Of a DNA stretch of 64,000 bases, positions 57,310 through 64,000 are shown in pieces; within the stretch, counting starts at the first letter, position 1; every line of letters begins with the position of its first letter. Position numbers and translations under genes: made by a program. The stretch comes from Spodoptera frugiperda. Taxonomy: Eukaryota > Arthropoda > Insecta > Lepidoptera > Noctuidae. A model generated the notes under the pieces. That model was given only the letters and a program-made list of their open reading frames with translations, was not told the DNA's origin and did not search any database. The stretch lies in assembly GCF_023101765.2 (NCBI RefSeq), contig NC_064236.1:2790001-2854000 (forward strand), in the 5' to 3' direction.

Positions 57310-57593
57310 CTTATTATGAGTTTGCTTTACGTTTAAGCCTTTGACTGCCATCAGGAAACTGTTGGAGGCAAATCCTTCGCTAACTCCGGGCACCGGTGAC
57401 CTTTTTTTTGTTGACGGGGGGAACCTTCAAAAGACGCCTATACCGGTGATCTACGTGGCAGTTAACGTGCTAAAGCAATCGAAACGAGAGCACGTTCGGT
57501 GCTCTGGTTGGCCGGCTCGGATAAACCAACCAATCAGAGCGCCGAACGCGCTCTCGTTTTAATTACTTTAAACGTAAAGGAAACTCAGACTAG
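57310..57593. mobile_element. palindromic MITE (family M4, copy 3), carrying nested insertions
   Basis: The ends cttattatgagtttgcttta and its inverted partner gtaaaggaaactcagactag match copies at 28.47 and 39.47 kb, and the cgagagcacgttcggtgctc block is conserved. About 134 bp of foreign DNA interrupts the left arm. Confidence 0.85.
57337..57470 (+). mobile_element. TTAA-type MITE (family M3) inside family M4, itself interrupted
   Basis: gcctttgactgccatcagga to ggcagttaacgtgc matches 26.21 kb. It is split by about 45 bp starting ttttttttgttgacgggggg, with accggtga on both sides of that insert (one copy only at 26.27 kb). Confidence 0.75.
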
Positions 57594-57599
57594 GAGTAC

Positions 57600-57960
57600 A
57601 GGGCAAATTAGTAAAACCTATATGTGTAAATTAGTATTAACCTTGTTAGTTGAAGTATTACGCCACATTTTCGTAATTCATCATGTATTCTGAGTAGCAT
57701 ATACAATGAATGGTCTATGAATAGTATTATTGTCATGTTTAACAGCTGAGACTCTTTTTACAGTAGGTATATATGTAATATGTATGTATATATAAATTAT
57801 TTAACATCTGTTTTGTATCGATATGCACTATGTATACGAAACTAAAAAGCTGTCATTAACATTACTAAACTTAAAATAAATAATAATAATAGCTAACAAT
57901 TACAATACTTGATTACTTCGGATTCAGAGGTGAGTGGAAACCGTACAATGCGCAAAATTA
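57600..57960. other. AT-rich DNA downstream of the VPS13B-like gene
   Basis: Nothing recognised. Confidence 0.35.
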
Positions 57961-57965
57961 GGCCG

Positions 57966-57971
57966 TTTATT
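57966..57971 (-). terminator. candidate polyadenylation signal
   Basis: An AATAAA hexamer on the minus strand lies about 130 nt after the stop codon at 58,103. Longer 3' UTRs cannot be excluded, since more hexamers lie further left. Confidence 0.35.
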
Positions 57972-58102
57972 AGTTTATACATAAAAAATTTAGGCCTTTT
58001 CTATTAGTACCTGTATGTCTGACGGAGTTTGGCACGTACCTCTGAGTCCCAAGCCTTGTTTCTCTTAGACCTGTGAGGTTGGGGTCGCCGGGCTCGCTGG
58101 GG

Positions 58103-58276
58103 TCATAGCATGGGGAAGTGCGAGTCAGAATTATGGTGTAGAGCTACGACCAAGACTGCGTGGAGGGCGTGCGATCTGCCGGGCGGAGGTAGGAGTGAGA
58201 GGACTCGAGCCTCTCCTATTGATGTGCCTTCAGCCCCAGTGTAGCGCGCCACGCGAGCCATTGCCGCTGCGCTGAT
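58103..58276 (-). CDS. VPS13B-like terminal exon
   Basis: Acceptor tatctcaaacag leads into 57 codons and a TGA stop at 58,105-58,103. The start AAAMARVARYTG is a plausible C-terminal helix following the linker exon. The last 30 residues are not something I can match to other species. The intron before it (58,277-60,710) holds a LINE. Confidence 0.65.
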   Translation of the reverse strand: MSAAAMARVARYTGAEGTSIGEARVLSLLPPPGRSHALHAVLVVALHHNSDSHFPML

Positions 58277-61200
58277 CTGTTTGAGATACATTATTATTTT
58301 TACCAGGGTAAATTTGCACAGCTTTTCTTAAAGTTTACACTAAAATAGAGATTTCCGATATATCTATCGCCATGCCTTAAGGAAACGATCACGACTTTTT
58401 TTTTATTCGATAAAAACTAATGCTTGACTACAATCCCACCTGATGGTAAGTAGTGATGTAATCGTTGATGGTGAGGCGCATTAGTTTCTTAAGAGCCTAT
58501 TCACTCTAGACTTGAAGACACCCACATTGTAATCCGATGGAAAAACCGCCGCAGGCAAATTGTTTCAACCCTTCGATGTACGCGGAATAAACGACGAAGC
58601 GAAACGCTTAGTCCGAACCGTAGAAGTTTCGACAACGTAAGGATGGATACCCGCCGTGCGACGGCTTGTCCGATGAAAGAAATGGGATGGTGGAATTAGG
58701 TCGTGTAATTCCTGCGCACACTCTCCAAAAAGCAACCTGTAAAACACCGAAAGGCTGGACACTCTACGCCGGTGCTCAAGGCTTTGAAGGTTGGACTTAA
58801 CCAAATCTGGATCACCAATTAGCCTTTTCGCACGCCTTTCCACCGAGTCCAAAGTTGCCAGGTGACACTTTGCAGCTCCAGCCCATATGTGGCCGCAGTA
58901 CTCCATACAAGATCGGACCTGTGCTTTGTATAGCATTAAAAGCTGTCCCGGTGTGAAGTACCACCGGACCTTAGCAAGGATGCCGAGTTTCTTAGCAGCC
59001 ACCCTGGCCTTGGACTCGATGAACCGCCCGAAGTTAAGATCTGAGGAGATTTCAACTCCCAAGAGCTGAAGGCGGTCGGTGCACTCCAGGGATACACCTC
59101 GAAAAGTAGGAGCCAAGGTGAATGGGCTCCTTTTAGCGGTGAATAGACACGCTTGTGTTTTGGCGGCGTTGAATCCCACCAGATTGGCTTCGCCCCATTT
59201 GGACACTGCCTGAAGTGAGACATTCGTACGCTCTACCATTACCTCTCTCTCAGACCGGATTAACTCCTTACTAGCCCGAGCACTTGGCAGATATCTCTCT
59301 ACAACTGTGCTATCATCTGCATACCCATAGATACCGGGCACTAGCAGATCGTTAATGTGCAGCAGAAATAGAGTTGCAGAGAGAACAGACCCCTGAGGAA
59401 CTCCGGCATTAGTCGTCATGGGCGTCATAAGCATCCATCGACCACAACTGGGAGAGATCGATCACTCAGGAAGTCTTTTACCCAGTTAGTCAGACTAGGA
59501 GAAATGCCGTACGCTGGAAGCTTACTCAAAAGGCTATCGTGCCATACCCCGTCAAAGGCCTACGAGACGTCCAAGGAGACGGCGATCGCTTCCCCATTCT
59601 TCTCGAGGGCCTCGCCCCATAAATGGGTGACATAAACTAGTAGGTCCCCAGTAGACCGATTGTGGCGAAACCCGTACTGTCGGTCACTGAGGAGATCGTT
59701 ACCTTCCAGATATGCCATGAGGCGCGAGTTCAACACACGCTCCATAATCTTGCAGAGTATGGAGGTTATCGAAATCGGCCGATAGTTGGTGGGATCGGCA
59801 CGACTGCCCTTTTTGGGCACGGGTTGCACGTTGGCAAGCTTCCAGGACTTGGGCACTATACCAGTCCTAAATGAGAGGCGATACAAGCGAGTCAATACAG
59901 GGGACAACTCGGGCGCACAAGCCTTAAGAACAATCGCTGGTAAACCATCTGGTCCACTAGCTTTATTCACGTCCAGACGACACAGTACTCTAAGAACCTC
60001 TTTGTTCCTTATGCGAACCTCGGGCATCGAAGAATCGCAATGAGGTAGAGTTGGCGGAGTAGCACTGCTAGTGTCTAGACGAGAATTGAATGTGCGAAAA
60101 GAGATGCAAAAAGGCCTGCTTTCTCTTTCGCGGTGTGGGCCAGTATTCCATCAGGTCTTACCAGCGGAGGCAATGTGGACCGACAGAAGTTCGCCTCGAC
60201 CGACTTGGCAAGGGACCAGAATGCTCTGCTACCGGACGGTTGTGCAGAAAGCTTTGTGCCAATGTGGTCGAAACGAGCCTTCTTTAGTGCCCGTTTTGTA
60301 GGACTTGGCAGCATGGTTAAAGGCTCTCTTCTTTGTGATCAGATCCGGAGCTTTAAATAACCTTTACGACTTTAAATAACCTTTAAATAACCGAAAGAGA
60401 TGTATTGTGTTTCGGTGTAAAATTGCTATTAAGTAGCCATTTACCATAAATATGACATTGACAGGATTACTTTATCATTAAAGTCACCTTAACAATGATA
60501 GAACAAACGTTACCCCAAAAAAATGCGCACGCGCAGCTACACCTAAAATGTTTGGATCTTGCATGTAAAATATATAACTGACAATCGATGAAAAAATACT
60601 TTTTTTATATCCATTTTAGTTAAACATTTAAGTATTTTAAACCTATAGTAAGACTAGAGGCCACGCATCGTCAAGTTCTTATAAACGAGGGAATAAAAAG
60701 TTTAACACACCTGGAACTCTTCATCTTCGTCGGGTATTCGGTCCAGCATCTTAGACTGTCTCCTCTGCATCACGCATAGCTATGAACATACATCATGTAA
60801 TCAGAAACTTTTTCTATTAATCATAATCTATACAAATTTCATTCCGATCCTTTTAGCCATTTTGATGTGTTTTAGTAACAAACATATTCACAAGCTTTCG
60901 AAGTAATAATATTAGTAAGCTTTAATAATGTAAGTTACCTCAATGATTTGTCCTTGGTACGGGCTCAGGGTGCAGAACCTCAAGTCGATCATCTCTACGA
61001 TTCGCTCCGTCTCAGGATCAGCCACGATCAGGAACTGAGGAGGTCAATGTGACGAGTGAATTATTATTTCCCCAACAACAAAATTTAATTATGTTTTAAA
61101 GTAAAACTGTAACTTCTACTTGACAGTAGCTATCGCTTGTGTGGCACGCAAATAATGATGTAAGTAGCTGATTTCGAAAACAATTAATTTACGAAATCGA

Positions 61201-63201
61201 GTTTCAGGCGTCAATTTATTGAGTTGATTTTTATTTTAAGCTAAAATAAAAATCAACCAATAAAATATTTGCTAGTAAATCAACTCGCAAAAGCGACGCG
61301 ACGCTGATTGAACAAACTAGCGCCATCTTGTGAGTACAACATCAAAAAACCGTCATTAAATCGATGCGATTAAATTGATGCAAGTTTTACGAACAAGTGG
61401 ATTCCAGATACACTTGAGTCATTTGATTTAACCACGTAATTGTCATTATTACCTATATATCTAATTATCTACCCCTGCCACTTTACAAAGAATTTGAAGT
61501 GACAACTATTCTTGCCAGTATTGAGTATTTGACAATTAGTCTTTTAACGTAAAAACCAACTATAGTTGGACTATTCGACTGGACTAAACGAGCAAACTGT
61601 CATTTTTTTTATGTTAAATGGGCCGACGTTTGGCCGCTATCTCGCCTGATGGTAAGTGATGATGCGGCCTACGATGAAGCACGTCTGCCCATAAGCAACC
61701 TATTCACTCGGGCTTTGAAGACACCCAGGTTATACCCATCAGGAAACACAGACTCCGGCAAGGAGTTCCACTCCCTAGCCGTTCGCACAAGGAAGCTTGT
61801 CATAATTCATTTCTATCAAATCTCTCGTTCACACTTATGCCAATTGTGTGGGATGTTCACACTCTTTTGACGTGCAAGTCACACGTTTATAATGACTTAA
61901 CTATAATTAATTGTTAAATATCTTAGCAAGTGTTTGTGTCTGAGTTGCTAGAAACGTGAATACATTTTAGGAAGGGTAGGAATTAAAGTGTGATATTTGA
62001 AGTTGTTAGTTAAAAATATATGTAGTGAAGATAATAGCTTACACGTAGAACGTCTGGCCTTACCTTGTGTGTGAGCAGTAGTTGTAGGGGCGCGTTATCG
62101 AGCAGCACCTCGAACCCATTCAACGTGTTCAGCTCACACATGCGGAACGCCCAACGCACGCAGTCTCTGTGCCAGCCAGCCTGCGTGCGCGGCTGCATCG
62201 AGGACGATATGCGGCGAGGCTGGAAGGGGATTAATAGTAAATTACATAAATGACAATGCCAGAATCTCTATAGAGCTTTGCCCCACCAAAAAATATAGTG
62301 TACAGGCATGAAAAATGTAGTATTCTATTGCTGCTCTATTAGTGATAACTAAAAACATGATTAAAAGCCTTTAGACCTTGCGGTTTCTATATAAATCTAT
62401 GAACAAAAACTGGCATTGTCATTTATAACTAGTTTTTTTGGACAAAATGTCTGAGATACACGCAGACGTACATACAAACCCCAAAACCACGTATATCTCT
62501 GTGGGGGTAAGCAGAGACAATGGAACGCCAATTGCTAGAATGTTCCATACTTCTTTCGCTTCATCAACAGTCATCAGTCTTTTCAAGCATTCATAAACGC
62601 AAATATCACTTAATCCGTGTGCTCGTTTACAGCTTACACCATAAAAAAGATCTCGAGGTTGGTCATTAATCATCTTTGTCTAATATAGGTAAACCACCCC
62701 CTCTTCCCTGTTCGCCAACTAAGGACTAGTCCCACGCGTATTATAAGAATTAAAGATAATGACAATCATCCACAATGTCAATGAAACTAATAAATGAAAG
62801 GTAAAGAAAAGTGGTTTTAGTAAACCATCTTGCCTTCCCCGCCCCAATTATTCCTCTCCCCCATCCCCTATTCCCAAATCTCCAAAACAACTTGTAACTC
62901 CTCTGGTGTTACAGGTGTCCATAGGCGGCGTGGATTACTTACCATCAAGTAAACTATATACTTATTTTCCCCTATATATTACATAAAAAACATTAACAGC
63001 AGTAATTACAAACCTCAGGTATGGGATCCCACCCAGTCTGTCGCAGCAGGCCGGAGCCCGCGTAAGCTACAAGGTCAGCAGTAGCGCTGAGCGGCTTAGT
63101 CAGTGCTCCGAGGATACCGCGCCGTAGTGCCGCCGCCCCACTGTCTGTCTCACCCACTGCCACCCCCACTAGGGGGTGATGCGCTAGACCACCCACCGCT
63201 C
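58103..63201 (-). CDS. VPS13B-like gene, C-terminal exons (span)
   Basis: Five exons (63,201-63,014; 62,219-62,064; 61,034-60,939; 60,764-60,711; 58,276-58,103) all join in phase 0 and give about 222 C-terminal residues. VPS13 proteins are very large bridge-like lipid-transfer proteins at membrane contact sites, and VPS13B works at the Golgi and endosomes. The first exon carries the glycine-rich helix block usual before the C-terminal PH-like domain (GILGALTKPLSATADLV). The next two exons look like strands of that domain (GFEVLLDNAPLQLLLTHK, FLIVADPETERIVEMIDL). The match to VPS13B rather than VPS13A/C/D is from remembered family patterns. The gene continues right of the window. Confidence 0.75.
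58393..60360 (-). mobile_element. CR1/jockey-like LINE, decayed, in the last intron of the VPS13B-like gene
   Basis: Read on the minus strand, about 1.9 kb encode most of a reverse transcriptase: NKASGPDGLPA near 59.96 kb, YRPISITSILCKIMERVL near 59.79 kb, motif A SLDVS-stop-AFDG at 59,550-59,585, NAGVPQGSVLS just after 59,434, and catalytic YADD at about 59,312-59,323. The C-terminus ends at 58,481. Lesions are two or three 1-nt frameshifts (near 60.27, 60.09 and 59.44 kb), a TAG at 59,560 and a TGA near 58,565. The 5' half is missing. The ordinary frames 58,565-59,434, 59,560-60,027 and 60,075-60,314 are pieces of this one gene. Confidence 0.92.
60425..60705. other. intron, nothing recognised
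   Basis: Part of the last intron upstream of the LINE. No feature seen. Confidence 0.4.
60711..60764 (-). CDS. VPS13B-like exon 4 of window
   Basis: Eighteen codons between acceptor cgtgatgcag and donor cag|gtgtgt encode a charged linker (RRQSKMLDRIPDEDEEFQ). It is short, but phases and sites agree on both sides. Confidence 0.7.
60805..60922 (+). repeat. RTE-like tail fragment (family T1) in intron
   Basis: aatctatacaaatttcattc, ccttttagccattttgatgt and acaagctttcgaagt are a worn copy of the 16.67-kb repeat. Confidence 0.5.
60939..61034 (-). CDS. VPS13B-like exon 3 of window
   Basis: Exactly 32 codons between acceptor gacctcctcag and donor gag|gtaact. The alternating hydrophobic FLIVADPETERIVEMIDL fits beta strands of the PH-like domain. 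Confidence 0.8.
61036..61605. other. intron with near-perfect hairpin
   Basis: At 61,223-61,257 gttgatttttattttaagct continues to its own inverted complement (16-bp perfect stem, 3-nt loop). Pairing continues outward through attg/caat with one mismatch. No coding feature. Confidence 0.5.
61606..61802 (-). mobile_element. CR1/jockey-like LINE 3' end in intron
   Basis: The minus strand reads SFLVRTAREWNSLPESVFP and continues through DGYNLGVFKARVNRLL to a stop, then a 3' UTR with cttaccatcaggcgagatag and an A-run. It is 5'-truncated to roughly 200 bp. The C-terminal frame is intact, so this copy is younger than the one at 58.4 kb. Confidence 0.88.
61805..62060. other. intron, nothing recognised
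   Basis: No feature seen. Confidence 0.4.
62064..62219 (-). CDS. VPS13B-like exon 2 of window
   Basis: Acceptor cccttccag before 62,219 and donor aag|gtaagg after 62,064 enclose 52 codons in phase 0. The residues VRWAFRM and GFEVLLDNAPLQLLLTHK fit the start of the C-terminal PH-like domain. Confidence 0.8.
62225..62815. other. intron, nothing recognised
   Basis: The 84-codon minus-strand frame at 62,419-62,673 lacks splice sites and conserved features. Confidence 0.35.
62820..62985 (+). mobile_element. SINE (family S1), diverged, in intron
   Basis: ccccaattattcctctcccc, ctcctctggtgttacaggtg and gcggcgtggattacttacca is the 3' half of the SINE, ending in an A-rich tail. Confidence 0.7.
63014..63201 (-). 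CDS. VPS13B-like exon 1 of window
   Basis: Acceptor tatttatag precedes 63,201 and donor gag|gtttgt follows 63,014. It encodes a Gly-Gly-x-Ala-x-x-Pro segment followed by GALTKP, the C-terminal helical signature of VPS13 and ATG2-like proteins. The upstream intron reaches the window edge. Confidence 0.75.
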
Positions 63202-63204
63202 CTA

Positions 63205-63755
63205 TAAATAGTAATGATAGTTTATAGTTTATCAGTCAAGGCAGGACAAAAAAAAATGAAGATAATTAATTAAATGAAATTAAAATAAAGTTTCGGTTTA
63301 AAGAAATTTATTTCTTATAAAAACTGTACAGTTCATTTAAAATAAGATATGCATAACAAACTCAATTGGAATATAGTATAGTATCTCCAGCGCTTATTAC
63401 TATTTATTATACATTCATTATATTAAAATTTTGTTTTTTCATGTTAAATTACAATTTTATTATAATAATATTATATGTTATTACTTTTAATTATATATTT
63501 ATATATTTGTGAATTAAAACTATTTGTCCATATCAAATTACAAATCAATTATAAGAATCATATTAGTTACATAGGTATATCATATTTATACTTAATCCCA
63601 TATCATTATTCTTTTAAACATATTATTAACTGCAAAGTAAATTAAAGTATTGATTGAATGATTCCCCTTATAATGTAAGAAATGTCCATAACATATTATA
63701 AAAAACCAATAAGTAAACAGTTCCTAAATTATTAGCGTTCTCTCGAAGTGTAACG
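63205..63755. other. intron, AT-rich LINE 3' UTR
   Basis: Very AT-rich sequence that probably includes the 3' UTR of the LINE ending at 63,758. No other feature seen. Confidence 0.35.
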
Positions 63756-63757
63756 AG

Positions 63758-64000
63758 TTACAGTGTGCTGAGATATCTTTTTAGTTTATTTTTAAATACA
63801 TTAATACTACTACTTTCTTTTATTTCTTTTGGCAAGTTATTATACAGTTGTGCTCCCTCAAATAATATCGTTTTATGCCCGTAGTTAGTGCGTGGTTTCC
63901 TTAGTTGAATTTTGTTTTTATGTCTAAGATTATATGTAGTTTCTTTTTTGTGTAGTTTAATGTTTGTTTGTATTGTTTGGTTACTAATATTTCTAACTAG
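63758..64000 (-). mobile_element. LINE C-terminus running off the right edge
   Basis: A stop-free minus-strand frame of 80 codons enters from the right edge and stops at 63,760-63,758. It contains GHKTILFEGAQLYNNLPKEI and then FKNKLKRYL, the typical end of CR1/L2/jockey-type LINE proteins. It differs in sequence and composition (AT-rich, Lys/Asn-rich) from the LINE at 58.4 kb, so it is another family. It lies in an intron of the VPS13B-like gene, in the sense orientation. Confidence 0.8.

Noticed and set aside
58887..60360. plus-strand frames of 60 to 85 codons
   Set aside because: They are antisense shadows of the LINE reverse transcriptase on the minus strand.
1..64000. CRISPR arrays, operons, phage or rRNA genes
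   Set aside because: No regularly spaced repeats, ribosome-binding-site-led gene clusters or rRNA-like blocks were seen. The sequence is an insect chromosome segment.

Overview
This is a eukaryotic, AT-rich, intron- and transposon-rich window that reads as a moth genome (Lepidoptera, probably a noctuid-type species). The inference rests on the repeats: a SINE whose copies read ctgatggtaagcaatcg with a gaagcatggctctccc head, two tRNA-headed SINE families, 5'-truncated R1-type and CR1/jockey-type LINE tails, and many short inverted-repeat elements. I see no bacterial genes, operons, genuine tRNA or rRNA genes, or CRISPR arrays. Nearly all short open frames are chance frames or lie inside repeats.

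Host genes are few. (1) At the left edge, a plus-strand internal exon of an unrecognised gene (61-226) follows a complete 60-nt intron whose donor is the first base of the window. (2) At 35.3-35.6 kb, a GC-rich promoter-like patch with a palindromic CRE precedes a minus-strand first coding exon (22 codons, clean donor). (3) At 58.1-63.2 kb, five minus-strand exons, all joining in phase 0, encode the last 222 or so residues of a VPS13-family lipid-transfer protein, best matching VPS13B. A decayed CR1/jockey-like LINE sits in the sense orientation in its last intron, and another LINE 3' end lies in the upstream intron at the right edge.

The rest is intergenic or intronic DNA. From 0.2 to 35 kb it is mostly AT-rich with scattered MITEs, SINE fragments, RTE-like tails, LINE 3' ends, one 140-bp tandem duplication, a 1.1-kb inverted pair and several GC-rich islands (7.3, 12.3, 22.3, 26.5 and 29.2 kb) that may be promoters or enhancers. 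From 36 to 53.5 kb transposons are dense and nested. Several carry target-site duplications that can be read directly, and a large element occurs as an intact copy (46.1-46.9 kb) and an inverted copy (52.0-53.2 kb) broken by two later insertions. Unique DNA at 50.3-53.5 kb is an ancient duplicate of 56.05-56.85 kb.

I found no convincing new biological system. The most informative signals are the VPS13B terminus, the dated nest of insertions, the very long hairpin at 55 kb, and paired E-boxes at 10.4 kb.
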